Translations under genes and position numbers: made by a program
Shown here: piece after piece, positions 51,001-64,000 of the stretch
How the letters are laid out: the number at the start of each line of letters is the position of its first letter
Numbering within the stretch: position 1 is the stretch's first letter
From: Luscinia megarhynchos
Lineage: Eukaryota > Chordata > Aves > Passeriformes > Turdidae
Length of the DNA stretch: 64,000 nt
Direction of reading: 5' to 3'
NCBI GenBank assembly: GCA_034336665.1
Contig: JAPFBE010000002.1
Location: 82,776,905 to 82,840,904, forward strand
Notes under the pieces: model-generated
What the model was told of the DNA's origin: nothing
The model's database searches: none
The model's input: only the letters and a program-made list of their open reading frames with translations

Positions 51001-52847
51001 ACATTATTCCTATTATACAACAAGACAAAAGAAGATTCAACAAACCATAACGAGAGAAGGATGAAGGGGTTTTTTGGTTGTTGCTTTTTTGTTTGATGGA
51101 AGTTTGAGTTCTAATTCATTCTGTGCTTTCCCTAACATTTCCTTTCACATCGAAGAGTGGCAGGGGAGGGGATTAAGGCCAAAACGCAGAGATTGGCCTG
51201 CAAATGGTAGTAGTAGGGACTGAACTCTGAATAAATATTGTGAGTTATCATGTGTTATCATCAAACAGCAGTGCTCACTGTTTTGCTGGGACTCCAAGAA
51301 AGACCATACTAACAGTATTCATAATGTTGTGACAAATAAGCTTAGGAAAAGAATCAAGTGTTATCAGGTATGAACAATGTGATATATTAAGAAGGTAATG
51401 GTTATATGCATCTTCTACATGTTCTATGACTTCTCACAGTAGCAGTGAGAGCTCAGAAAATACTGTGAGACCAGGCTCAAAAATGCTACTTAGGTTCTAA
51501 ATGGTGATTCTGTTTGCTTGTTCCTTGTTTTTTTCCTGCTATTTCTGTCAAGTATTTTGGTTATTTGGGATGGCTCTCAATGATCTCCATCAAGAATCTA
51601 TTCTCAGAAGGAACTGAAAAATACAATGAGCTTTGAATAAAAAAAAAAAAATCCATCATATGGGAAAATATTCCTGTCTCACTGTCATTACTTAAGAGGT
51701 GTCAATTCCTCCTTAAACCACTTCAGCTGTTGAGGAGAGCAGAGCCAAAATGGTGTGGCTAAAATAACCAACTACCCTGTGGAAATGAGCAGAGGAAATC
51801 AGTCACAGCCAACCCCACCACTGGTCTTTGTAAATCTTGCCCATTAAAAAATTACAAGCAGACAATGTATTTGTGAAGTGCAACTCTGTTTGCAAATGGC
51901 TCGCCCTAGATAAACAAAGCCTTCTTTGTTGAATGAGAAATAATTTAACCATCTGTGGTCACAACAACCCTGTGAATAGTAGATGAACACCAGCTTCAGA
52001 GGTGAGGAATTCAGAAAGAAAAATGTTTTGCACCAACGGCAAAATTTGAATTAACTTGAAGCAGTGCTAACCATGCTGTGATTTTCTTTGCACATCTCCT
52101 TACGGGAAATAGCACAAATTCTATGGGAATGTTCGTTACTTTAACAAATTAACATTAAATTACTTTTAAGGTTGACAGCAGTTGCTGCCTGCCCATAGAC
52201 ATTCTTTCAGACCAGGCTGTTTTTAAAAGTCTTTTAAAGCCACTAAAATATTATCTGAGCATATTGTTGAGTACTTGTAGCTTTGAAAGGTGCTGGACTG
52301 TCATCACAAGCTCACCTAGCAAGGGAGATTAAGGGGCTTGCACCTGCCAGCCACAGCACAGCAGCAGCCCTCGGTCCTGCTGCCCCTCTGGGGTCCCTCC
52401 CTGCCTCTGCTGCACTGGGTGATGCTGAAGGCAGGCTCCATACTCCTCCATCCTTCCTGTTCGTGCCCAAGAAATATTGCCTCAGTATCAATATGTGAGT
52501 TGGTTCCAGCCAGTTTTCCTCTCTTTTACTTATCATCACATGTGGCTTAACAGATCAGTGCCCTGTCCTGTGATACTCAGTCCCCTACCAAGCACATCTT
52601 CTTATTTGGATGATTGATTATTTTAAGTACCCTTGAAAGGCATGTCAGTTTTGTTCAAAAAGAAGATTTTTTTTTTATTATTGCTTGTGTCCATGTCTTA
52701 TATTATTTACAACATCTAAACATTTATATCTTTTGTTGAATTGTATATAGAAAAATTTAAATGCACAAATGGAAATTTATTTTAATGCCTAATATAGCCA
52801 CACAAAACAACAGTATGGACTCAATGATTTTTGCTGTTGTTTTTCAG

Positions 52848-52899
52848 GTAAAAATTTCCATATGAATTATGGGATAATATTTCAGCTCTGGAGTGGAAT
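52848..52899 (+). other. Splice-flanked open segment, possible cryptic exon
   Basis: The sequence TTGCTGTTGTTTTTCAG is a good polypyrimidine tract and acceptor ending at 52847. GTGAGT, a near-consensus donor, begins at 52900. The 52 bp between them are open in only one phase (2 nt, then 16 codons reading KNFHMNYGIIFQLWSG, then 2 nt). I do not recognise the peptide. Such acceptor/donor pairs do occur by chance in tens of kilobases. Confidence 0.12.
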
Positions 52900-54299
52900 G
52901 TGAGTACAGCTTTCTTTGTGGTATTCAGTGCTAATGTGCATATTTAAATGACAAATAAAGTTCTACTTATTCTAAATTATCTTGAATGACTATAGGATAT
53001 GAAAATGCACTGTTATAGTCTGATGTATCATTTAGAAGAGGGTTTTCATTCTCCTATGATGTGACCTAATTTCAAAAAAATTGAGACTGGGAGTTGTGCT
53101 CTCTTTGTTTTACACAGCAGATGTTAATGCCATTATCTACTTAATTTGAAAGCTGCACTGATTTCCACTGTTCCTTCCTTTGAGTGTCATTGCTGTATAA
53201 AAAAAATACTATCAAGTATAGTAAAGGTCATTTTCAGTTACACCCAAAATGCTGGCTTGACCTTACAAGTAATAACCCCTTTTTTTCATAAAAACCATAT
53301 GAATGTGAATGGCTGTACTGTGACTATTGCATAAGGCTGGGTGGCATAATAGAATAACAGAACTGGAATTGTAATCAGAAAAAAACACCGTAAGAGGATT
53401 CCTCATGGCCTTACTGTTCCCTGGGTTATGCACATCCTTGAAGGCAACCTGGCATGGGGAAAATAACACTGGCCCATGTTTTTGCATACTATTTTACTTC
53501 AGTAGTTTCAAGATCAAACCTGTTAAGTTTACAGGTCTACTTCAGAATAAGCTATGCTTGCCTCAGTTTTAGAGATTTAAGAATATTGTGGTGTATGATC
53601 CAAGAGTATCTCATTTCCAAACTTAAAACATCTTTGTTGATGCTACTTTGATTCTCAGCATTTTTAATCTCATAAAACTCCTCAAACTATTGCATCCTTT
53701 TTCAAATGTAATGTATTGCAAACTGTATTAATGCTTCTTTTTAATATTTCATTTCAACTGCCTAAAAATTCAGTTGCCTGTTACATGAATTGTGGAATCA
53801 CACTTCTTTGGTTGTGGTTTTCCCAAGCATCAGAACCATCTAGTATTGGGCTTTACCAGTAGTAAGTTAAGAATCTCTAAGAAGAACATGGGATGTGAAC
53901 AGAATTGGTATTGATAATTCAGTGGGTGGCATTCTCTTCTCTAACTGCTACAGATTCACTAAGTCAGAATGCTAATGGAGGGATGAGCTTTCAGTTAAAT
54001 GATTCTTAGGTGTGTGATTTTAAATAATTTCCCTACACTTGTGTTGGTAGAAACTCCTCTAAACCACTACAAAGAAGTAGCATAACTGTATGAACAAGAA
54101 AAAAATGTGACAGACCTTTCAGCAAGTACAATAGATGCTGTAAACAGTAATTTGGAAAGCCAATAAAAACTCTTTCAGCAACATGATCTTGAAGACATTG
54201 GTTACTGGAGGAGCTTATGGGTTGTGTCAGGTGGATGACAAAAAATTTGTATTCTGTGATGTAGGCCCTACAGAGATATTATAGACTCTACATTTTAAT

Positions 54300-55094
54300 A
54301 GGTCCTGTGGAGAGACCTTGACAAATCAGAGGGATGGGTGATTGCCAGCTGTGTGAAGTTTAACAAATGCAGGTGCTGGATTCTGCAGCTGGATGGGGCA
54401 GCCCTGAATGTAAGGACAGACTGGGCAATGAGGCTGTCGAGCAAAGCCATGGAAAGGGCCCTGGGGACCCTGGTCACTGGAAAGTTGAGTATGTGTCAGC
54501 AGTGCCCTGGCAGCCAGGAGGGAGAAATGTGTCCTGGGGGCATCAGGCACAGCATCACCAGCCAGGCAAGCGAGGGATTGTCCTGTTCTGCTCTGCTCTG
54601 AGATGGTCTCACCTGAAGTCCTGGGGGAAGTTTTGGGTGCCACAATATAAGAAGAATATTAAGTAATTAGAGAGTGTCCAAAGGAGGATAACAAACACAG
54701 TGAAGATTTGAGGTGTCGCTGACATCACCTGGTTTATTCAGCCTGGAGGAGATTGAGAGTTTTCTCAGTCCAGAGATTCCTCATGAGTAAGATATTTACA
54801 AGCAGGTACTGATCTTTCTTTCTGATGCCCAGTGACAAGACCCAAGGGAATGGATTGAAGCTGTGTCAGGGGAGGTTTAGGTTGGGTATCAGGAAAAGGT
54901 TCTTCACCCAGAGGGTGGTTGGGCACTGGAACATTTCCCCAGGGAAGATGTCACAGCACCAGCCTGACAGAGCTCAAGAAGTGTTTGGACAATGCTCTCA
55001 GACACAGGGTGTGCTTCTTAAGGCATGGTCCTGTGCAGGGATGTGAGCTGGACTTTGATGATTCCATAGGTGCCTTCCAGCTCAGGATATCCCA
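54300..55094 (+). mobile_element. CR1 LINE, ORF2 C-terminus and 3' end
   Basis: A + strand CR1 copy of about 795 bp. The start encodes a diverged R-DLD...KFNKCRCW..L..DG segment (54310-54395), like the RDLDRLE...MKFNK.KCKVLHLG block. Then come CPGGIRHSITSQASEG (about 54530-54580) and FWVPQYKKN (about 54630-54655), like the KR...SR..EV...PL and LWGPQHKKD blocks. The non-coding 3' part follows: ATCAGGAAAAGGTTCTTCAC, CCAGAGGGTGGTTGGGCACT, CTCAAGAAGTGTTTGGACAA and GAGCTGGACTTTGATGATTC, ending TTCCAGCTCAGGATATCCCAT. The terminal ATTCTATG repeat is almost absent. Stops and frameshifts make it non-functional. Its 3' end belongs to the same type as 4036-4108. Confidence 0.93.
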
Positions 55095-57925
55095 TTAATA
55101 TTTTGTGAGAGAATCAGTATGCACTATACAATGTAGCTAAGATCTTACAAATGCTCAAAAAGAAGGAAACCATTTCTGGTAAAGATTATCTGAAATTATT
55201 TTTGACATGTAAGCAGAATTCACAGTGATGTCAGAACTGAAAGGAAAATAATCTGTTGTTAATTAAAGTAATTTCTAATACATGAAAATTGCTTTTATTT
55301 TCTTACAGAATCATGTGATGGGATTACCTAGAATTATTTACACTGTAACCTGAAGGTTGCATAAATGGCAGCTAAATTTAAATAGAGATGTATCATTAGG
55401 AGAGGAGAAAATAATGTGTTGTTTTAATATACTTGGATTATAAGATAAATAAAGGCAAAGAGAGTCATCTTATTGTCTCTGAGCTGAAAACTGTGTAACT
55501 CTCCAGCAAAACACATAAACACATCCCTTCATTTCTCATTTCCATTAATCATCATATTACTCAATGCCCCTAAAACAATGTTTTGTTATACCAAATTTTT
55601 TTTGTGTAATACAGATCAAACTTTACTTCAGTAATAAAGATCAAGATTACTTTATGTCTGTGAATTTTTTTTTCCTATACATGTTCTTAGTTTTGGGATA
55701 CATATAAGTAAATATGGAAAATGCCTTCAAAGAATCTAGCTATCATAAATAAAAACCCAAATAAACAAAGAAGTGAGTAGATACTTAAGCCATGCAGTCA
55801 AGATTGCTCTAAAGATAATTCCAAACATTTGAGAGTGTTATAATGAGAAAACCTTGTCATTATAATGAGAAATATTTTTATTCATTTTTTTCTTGAGTAA
55901 ATCTTCCAACAGCCTTTAAAACATTGTCTCAAGAGAAGCTTTTCTAGGAACAGCAAACCTTAGATCATCTTTACTGAATGGAAAATAACACAGCTCATCT
56001 CTCATCTGTGCAGTGACAGTCCCAAATCCAGACATTTTGGCATCCATACAGTATGCAAACAAACATAAACTTTGTAAACACATGATTAGGCAGGACCCTT
56101 CTGCAGGATCCCCTGTTTAGGATGGTCATAAGATACTCAAACAAAGAATTAATGCATTGGTATATACAATCCCCTTAGAGGCAGATAATGAAATTTTTAC
56201 AGATAAACCCTCCAAAAAGGATTCATGATGAAATACTATCCATAGCATTACAAGTATATATCTCAGCAAACATTCCAATATATCATTTTCCAATGGACTC
56301 ATCCTTAGTCTCTATAACACATTTGCCCTTTCAGACAATAGACTTCCCTCCATCTTACAGATGAAAATAAATTAAAGGTAGAACACATCCTAGTGGTGTT
56401 GACTCTATATTAGCACACTGTCTTTGTCAATTTAAAGGCTAGAAATTTAAAGTATGCAGAAAGACCTGTAATCAGAAAAAAAACCCATAGAGATTAGGGC
56501 CAGAATTTTGAATGTGATTTAGAAAAATAATATATTCATTTAAATTAAATACTTCATTGTTTCTTAAATCTGTTTTGCTAGAAAGAAACCCTTTGTTTCA
56601 AATTTACATCAGATTGACCAAAGTGAATTTTTAGTTTTAATTACATCCAAAGCTAAAAGAAAAATCACTTACTTGTATGGTTTTGTAGAAAAGGAAAAAT
56701 TGCAAAAATACGATGACTATTTTGTTAACAGAAGAGTTAGTTTTATTATGAGGGAGAAGTTAAATAACACTTAAAAATATCACCATATTGTTCAAAACAA
56801 ACGAGTTAAACTATCCTTTCATATACACATAGAAAGTGTTACTGGGCATGGGGTTTTTTCCTTTCAGTACAAACCAGCAGATGTTCAGACAAGCCATACT
56901 CAAGGATCAATGTGAAAAAAATGATAAAAGCCCAAGTTCTTTGTGATATCACTTGTAAGTGATGGAATTATTAAAAAATAATTATAATACGAAAATGAAC
57001 ATCATATTGCTTGATAGCATGTACCAATCTGTGGAATTATGGTACAGCAGAGGCCTCTCTCTCAGTCTAATCTTAGTATGTCATTTGCTTAGTTCAGAAG
57101 CTCAGTGTGCCAAGCAGTTACTGCAGTTACATGGAAAATTGTTACATCCTTACCAATACCATATAGAGTTCAGTAAACAAATGTTACTTACTCTGAAGAC
57201 AAAAAATGTTTGGTGTCACTTAATTCATATTCAGATAACTTGAAAGAGAATTATAGTGGGACAGTCCTGAAAGAAGTATGGATCACTTACTCCAATTCAC
57301 TACAATCATAGATTATATTATTATACTATTACATAATTATATATTTCAGCCTTTCCCAGTTCAATTGCATTTAGCAGATAAAACATAAAAGATCAAGTTT
57401 ATCATATACTGTCAGGATCAATCAACTGAAAGTAAATTTCTGTATTATGCTCATCGGGAGAAAAACAAATGGCTGTTGTTGAAGTTCCAGGCAGAAGCAA
57501 ATCTAAATAATATTCAGTGTTTACAGAGGCAGGAATGGTAGTGTATGCTCAAGAGAAAAAAAGGAAAACCTCTTCAGTTTTTCAGATGCTGAAATATTAT
57601 AGGCTAGATCTGTTTGGAGGGTGAAGTCAATGACAGAGGCAGATTTGGTTTTAATGCTATTCCATATATTTTTTTAAAAAAGAAACTTTAAATTATTGAG
57701 GCACAAAAGGAAGAAATTTCTGAGGTCTTTCCTGCCAATACTCTTCTCAGAAAGTCGTTTTCCTTGTCTTCCCCTAATGGCCATGCTTCAAGTATTTCTG
57801 TCGGTGTCCTTGCTCCCAGCAGCAGCAGCAGCTCCCCAACAGGCCTTGGTGCTCCCCCTCCCAGGCCCACAAACATCTGTGTTTGCTCACATCCCCCAGG
57901 TACATCACTCACTCTCTTCTGGTGG
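55095..57925. other. Unique AT-rich non-coding sequence
   Basis: No gene is recognised; open frames are below 95 codons. A short duplication, TTATAATGAGAAA, at 55839 and 55860 is the only repeat seen. 57790-57900 is GC-richer, with a (CAG)4-like run at 57821-57832. Confidence 0.65.
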
Positions 57926-58225
57926 TGTCTGTGACCCGTGGGTTTGACAATTGTCCATTTGTTGTTCTTAAGAAGGGCTCAGGAGACCAACTGACCCAGC
58001 TTAATTAGTTTATTGATTAGTACCATAAAGTCCATAACCAATTAGTGGGAGTAAAGTTATTAATGTCCAATTCTCCAACAGTTTACTGTGGGGATGCAGC
58101 CAAGCAGCAGAACAAAGCAAACACAAGATACAGCTCATCATAGCCCCATGTGTATCCCCCTTCTTCCCCAAATCACATGAGAAAACCTTCCATTGTGTGC
58201 ACTTCTGTCCCCATTTTCCCTAACA
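57926..58225 (-). mobile_element. Possible solo LTR, unclassified
   Basis: On the minus strand a block of about 300 bp starts TGTGTTAGGGAAAATGGGGA and ends GGGTCACAGACA, so it is bounded by TG...CA with short TGT/ACA ends. A sense AATAAACTAATTAAGC (AATAAA at 58009-58014 in reverse complement) sits roughly 85 bp from the 3' end, as a polyadenylation signal would in an LTR. No clear TATA box and no target-site duplication were found, and I cannot match it to a named family, so this is an inference from form alone. The alternative is ordinary unique sequence with a chance AATAAA. Confidence 0.35.
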
Positions 58226-61200
58226 CATAGAGGAGAATACAGAATTCTGAGTTTATTCTGCCTTGCTACTTTTACAAAAGAAATAACTGACCTAGCCCCT
58301 AGTAGAGAGATTACAGCACTTTAACTGTTAAAAAAAATACTGCTGTGGAATGGAGTGCAGCATGAATGCAAAACATTTTGAGGATGTAAAACTGAGTAAC
58401 AAGACTTTGGATAACAAGGGAAATAGATCCTGTTCAATATCTTTCTGAATGAGATTTAGTTATATCTATCATAAAAATAGGTTTCCTATACTGTGAAATT
58501 CATAGTCATATGCTAATGCTTTAGTGGGAAATTAAGCATGGTGTTTTACAATAGTAGTTAAAGTTAAAGAAGGAATTACAGAATACAGCCAGGATGCAGT
58601 GATCATTTGTGCACAGCATTTGTGCTCTGATAGCAAGCAGGATGTTCTTTCCTTACATACAGGAAAAAAAGCTCTATGCTGTAAATGTTATACTGTTATA
58701 TGTTTTGAGGTGTTGTGTTTGGGCCATTAAGCACATCTTCATAAAGGAAATTTTTTATTTCTTTAATATGACTGTAAATAGCGGGAGGTATCAATGTGTT
58801 GCACAATTAAAGGTCTATGTTAAACAGCACAAACTAATGATTGCTTCTAACAAAACCCAACAGGAGCAAGAGAAAGTCATCTGCATTGGAATATAATTGA
58901 TTATTTTCAGAATCTGTAAGGCACATCATTAAATACAGTCCTCAGTTTACAATGGCTGAGAGATTTCTTGTTCTGTTTCCAGGAGCCAGCTCATTCTGTC
59001 TCCTTGTCACAGTTTTTCTCTCAAGACTTTTTTGATCATTACCTTTTTAAGGATTACACTGCGACATTCAGTTTAGGGAAACACAATAATTTCTTTCTAT
59101 TCTAGCTTTGTAACTTTATTGGGATTTTATTATGAATGTTTTGATAGGACTATCATATTTTACAGCATACCTCATTGTTCTTAAGAGGTAAGCAAATCTA
59201 CTGTAGCATTATATTAGCAAGGACTTTGTTCTCACCAAAACAGAGACAGAAGGGGTACAGTATTTGAAAGGGCTTCAGCAACCCTCTTGGAGCTGAAAAC
59301 AGACACATTGAAATTAGCTTGCTGAAAATAAGTTAATTATCCAGTTTCATTGAAGAAAATTGATTCACAGAGGAAAGGCGGAGTGGGGGGTTCATTACTG
59401 CAGTATTTTTCTTGCATGAGTTCATTGATGCCTTGCTCTCATGTTGTGAGTTGAAATCTCAGCCTGAGACACTAATTCATGATGATACTGCAGTGCAGTT
59501 CATTTCTGAATGTATGTTGTAATACTGTGCTAATGGTTCATTCTTTCTCATGATAGAGTGGTTGTGCTCTGGAGAAGGGTATAAAAACATGAGCATAAGT
59601 GGCCCATATCATTCCTAGCTTGGATTATTCAGTGGTATACAAAGAACATGAAAAAGCTGGTACATTTTGCTGTATTTTTCTAGAAAATGGGTTTGCATCT
59701 TGTGTAAAACCCCTGAGGAATCATTAAACAGAGAAGGATGAAATAGTAAACTCTGATAAAGGAAGAAATAGCAAAAAACCCCTTGTGGAAATCAGGTGTT
59801 TGACCCTTTGCAAACAGAAGAGAACAATTTGTCAGTGGAACCAATGCTCTCTTCAGTCTGTGCAATTGCTTGTTGGAATGGAAATTTATTATAAAAGTGG
59901 TAGAACTGCTTTTTTTCCCCTTTTTTTTCTGAGGTCTTCCTAGAAATTTGCAGGTGATGAGAGAAGCCTTCATTCTAATAAAAGAATAGGCCAGCTTACT
60001 GATTGGAGAAAATTACATGAAGTTTTTTAATCAAAGTCTCTGTGGTCTGCTGTCTGATTTTCTAGGCCAGATGTCAAATGTTTTTCACTGATGTCGATGT
60101 TGAAGTAATCACTAAGCCAATTCCAAGAATGAGTAAGTGAGACTGTAATAACATTTCATTTCAGTATTACATAAGCTTTTTTTCCCAGCTATGAACAAAG
60201 TAACAGGACCCCTCTGATTCAATATAATTACACAAACTATTACTTTGAAATTTGTGAGACAGTTTTATGTGTGGGCAATTGCTCTATACATATATATGGG
60301 AGGTTTCAGTACAAAATGCAAAAACACATTTACAAAGTTTTATATTTTTAAACATTTACATTTAATTTAAAACATAATTACATTTTTCATATTTAATCTA
60401 TTTTATTAAGTTTATCTTTGCTGCCACAGTATTAACCAGTAATTTGAAAGGCAAGAATTTTCTAGAAAAAAGACTTTGCAATTTGAAAATAGGGAGAGAA
60501 TGAACTAGCTGGCTCAATGGATGATGGACTTTAGTGAATGAATCTCGGATGAATATGGTGAGGCTGTGGCATCAGATTAAATATTTTGCAGTTTTTTACG
60601 TGAAATATAATCAAAGTTACTCATAGTGATGTAGAGAATTAGTCGAGTAGAACTAACTCAAAACTTAAGGAACACATTGTCTATAGCTGTTTCAAAATGA
60701 AAGTTGTGATAAAATGCAACAAATAAATGTCACAGATAAGTAGAGTAAAAAAGAAAATCTAACTAATATGAAACTATGCATAATGCTCAGAGTAATCTTA
60801 CTTTATGGGTAAATTCATAAATTAATGGGTAGATTAATATGGGTAATTATTAATACAGAGGTACTCAGGTGGCACATTGACCCTTTGCAGAAACTAATAA
60901 AATGTTAACATTGCCCCTTTCACCACAATTTTATTGAAAAGATATTTTGATTACATATCTTCTGCTTTATCCATTGTGTATTTGGTGAGCAGCTATCCAA
61001 TTTGCTGTTCCTTCTTGGTGAAGAGCTGCCTTATTTCTTATAGAGAATTTCATATTCTTTCATGAGCTTTGCTATGGTGCTTGATACTACAGCTCCATAA
61101 GCAGTGACGTCATCAGGAGGTTTTTCAGACTGCTTTTCTGAGAAGGAGCATTATTTATGTTCATTTTGCAGAAGGGAAATATCTGCAGAAGGCATGGAAA

Positions 61201-64000
61201 GATTGACACAAGTATGTGTTATTGTTTTCTGGTACCCACACAGGATTGCTTTTTAGAATCCTTCACCTCAGAGCAGGCTTTGTTCAAAGATCAGCTTAGT
61301 CCCTACATGCAGTTGGGATGCTATTTGCAATGTCTGTAGTTTCAGCTCATGCCTCCTGTATAAAAAGCATGTGTGCACACAGAATATGTGTAGAAACCAA
61401 GGTCTCATGGGACAGAGTCCAGCTCCTCTTGCTGGCACTCAAGACAGGGAGAACTCCTAAGCCTGGAGCCCCAGCATCACTGCTGGCTCCAGCTGTAAAA
61501 CTGCACCTCTCAAGGGCCTGTGACCTGATCCAAATTACTTTGGCAATTAATTTAGGTAAGAGAGAAAGGTTCATCTCAAGGATGAGGGCACTAGATCTTT
61601 CAAGGAAAGGTCACTAGAACAATTTAATGGGGCTTGGGAGCCCTTGAAGACATACCATGTGCTTTTCCTGAGACACAGTGGAATCCCTTTTGGCTCGTAT
61701 TTCCTAGGTTTATTCAGTCTGAGAGAGTTTCACAGCAGGAAAACTTACATTTCAAAACCCAAGTTTAAATTCTGAGAAATATGTCAGAAAGTGAAGACAG
61801 AATATTAAAACAGTAAGCATCATACAAGATTCAAAACAAGAAGTACTACCAGTCCTATCCACAGAAACAGGCAGAATGTAAACAAGTTGGAGAAATATTG
61901 CAACAGCATAAACCCTTTAAAAATACAAGAGCTTTCAGCTTAGTCACAGTGATCCCCAGGGACAATTCTCTGTCCTGCAATCCTGACTTAGTCTACCAAG
62001 TACCTCAGAGGACAGTGAATGCAAGGTTGAATATATAGTGAGTAAGTAGATCCATCAGAAAAGTTAACATTTCATTCATAAGACCAGACACAATCTTCTA
62101 CTATAGATCTACGCCATAATATAAAAATTTTCCCATAAAATGAGCAGCTTTGTGATTAAGACACAGGCTGAGAGCTCCAGCATTCAGGGATACCTTTCTG
62201 CTTTATCAGGCAAAACCATTTTCATAAGCTACCTATACAGCAAGTACCAAAAAATCTGCAGTGATTGAGATAGTCCATTGTCACTTTGATAGTGTAATGT
62301 TGAATTAAATTAAAAACTTGGAGACACATATGACTAGATACTATTGCATAAAACAACAGTTCTCCAGAACTACCTAGTGCAAAAAATTTGCAGGTGCAGA
62401 GCATTTTTTGCACACTCAAGTGTTGCTATACAGACATCATAAATGTTTGCTTGCAGCTTGGACCCTAAATGAGAATTACAATAATCAAGACTACTCTTTC
62501 AGATTGGAAAAAAATAGAAAAATTAGTATCATAGCTATAACTGTTGAGGATAATAAGATTGCATCCCAGGACATGGGTCTGATTCTGTACTTCATGAAAA
62601 AGAACCTCTTCCCTTTAAGGTTAATAAAACGTGGCTCATTGAACTGTCCAGCATTGTCCAAGAGAAGCTCTCTAAGCTGAACCTCTTGAAAATTATATCT
62701 AGTATAGCTCCTTAGACCATGTAAAAAAATCCCTTCAATAGATAATGAATAATTTTCATTATTTATCAATTTTTCAGTATTTTTGCCTCTCTACTTGCTT
62801 GTTGAAAATAGTGTATTTTCTTTTAATCTGTATTTGAAATTGTTCACTCAATTTTTTGTGAATTTTTGTTTCTCCATAATTTCTTATTTCAGTTGTTTTC
62901 TTAGCTAGAATGGGTCACTGGAGACTCATATAATTGTTTCTTATTCTCTAGTTGGATGTGTGAAATTGTAGATACAGTGCCTCTGATGTGAAAGCTCCTG
63001 GAAAATAAATACCTGCAATTGTTGAGCATGCAACATTAAAATATGCTTTATGAGATGTTCATGGCAATAAAAAGACACTTCCAGAAAGTATACGGGAAGA
63101 AAAACCCTGGTATGAAAACATCCCCAAATCATTTTTTATTTTGTGTGAGTATTTATGGAAATAGTATTTGCTGTAGTGGGCTAGAACTTACACAAACAAT
63201 ATTTTTCCTACTCTTCAGGGATCCAGAGAAATAAAACATAAGTAAATCATTCAAAAGATATATTTTTGTTAAAAATATTATCATTTCAATAATTTGGAGA
63301 CACAAATTGGTCAAAGCCTGATTATCATGACACAATCAAATATGTCAAAGCCCACACCAGTGAATGCAGACTGAACATTTAAATAGTACCAATAAAAAGG
63401 TAGGCATATTCTTGCATTTAGCATCTCCAAAATACTGCTTTCAGAGCCTTACATACATTTTGGAAGCAGAACATTTTGCCTGATTCTTGGTAAGAAAGAC
63501 TGTAAATACTACTCCAAACACATTCTTAATAAGGCTTCCCATAGCCAGAAGAATAAAGCTACTATTGGGAGGTCACCAAAAGGAGGAGGATGACAGAACA
63601 GGTAGCCCATGCTCTGTATACTGGCTCTGATCATTGAGATGCTTCTCCCATCTGCTCAGCTTTCTCCCTTCTCCCATCTCTAGCTGTAACACAAACAGCA
63701 GGACCTCTTCTGAGTGTGGACTGTGGCAATTTTCCCAAATGAGACTGCAGATCTTCCCAGTGTTCTGTGAACAGAGCAACAGCGAGTTTAGCAACTACTG
63801 CCAGAAGGTGGAAAAGTAAAAACTTACTGAAGGAAGCTGAAACTGAAGAGGAGAATTTTCCATACAGAAAGCTCAGGGAAAAATAACATCAGCCCATTAC
63901 AGGATGAGAATAATCACCTCACAAACAGAAAGACCTGAGACAAAGGTGTTTAACACTTTCTCTGCCTCTGTTTTCATCATAGAGGATGGACCAAAGAAGT
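58226..64000. other. Unique AT-rich non-coding sequence
   Basis: No gene, RNA or repeat family is recognised over 5.8 kb. Open frames are at most 99 codons (61318-61617, +). 61400-61620 is slightly GC-richer. 60780-60860 has a few ATGGGTA repeats in an AT-rich context. Confidence 0.65.

Larger units (their letters stand above)
47073..54299. other. Unique AT-rich non-coding sequence
   Basis: No gene is recognised over 7.2 kb. Open frames are at most 103 codons (49882-50193, +, in T-rich sequence). 49680-50160 is strongly pyrimidine-rich on the + strand, with many TTTC/TCTT runs. 52310-52480 is a small GC-richer patch with frames on both strands. Individual small features inside it are listed separately. 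Confidence 0.6.

Overview
This window looks like gene-poor nuclear DNA from a bird. It is AT-rich and has no continuous protein-coding gene, no operon-like gene packing and no recognisable structural RNA gene. The avian assignment rests on several CR1 LINE copies with typical avian 3' ends, and on an LTR whose two ends and central TATA region match a common avian endogenous-retrovirus LTR as I know it. Long purine/pyrimidine microsatellites fit the same picture. The sequence could be an intergenic desert or part of a very long intron; it does not decide between them.

Layout: 1-4035 is unique sequence. 4036-4108 is a CR1 3' tail (+). 7164-7405 is a (GAGGA)n purine tract. 8660-8830 is an old CR1/L3-like relic (-). 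16086-16600 is a frameshifted CR1-family reverse transcriptase relic (+). 18972-19568 is a solo LTR (-). 24334-25420 is a longer CR1 copy (-) with an internal deletion. 29264-29575 is a minus-strand ORF with a signal-peptide-like start. 32355-32856 is a 0.5 kb (TTTC)n/(TTCC)n pyrimidine tract. 33029-33078 and 34165-34264 are short tandem duplications. 41183-41343 is a (TATCTA)n array. 44139-44282 is a compound TG/CA/TA repeat. 46808-47072 is a CR1 3' fragment (-). 48014-48075 is an interrupted inverted repeat. 54300-55094 is a CR1 copy (+) of a different 3'-end type. 57926-58225 is a possible second, unclassified LTR (-). The rest is unique AT-rich sequence with only short, chance-level ORFs.

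Nothing here forms a gene system. The relics are inactive and record several waves of insertion. At least two CR1 3'-end types are present: one with a TTGGAAGGG-type end (two copies, both minus) and one with a GGACT...GATGATTCC-type end (two copies, both plus). The items most worth checking are the possible LTR at 57926, the signal-peptide-like ORF at 29264-29575, a splice-flanked open segment at 52848-52899, and a few blocks that look like conserved non-coding elements. No undescribed biological system could be supported. All family assignments come from reading the sequence and from memory of the families, without any database search.
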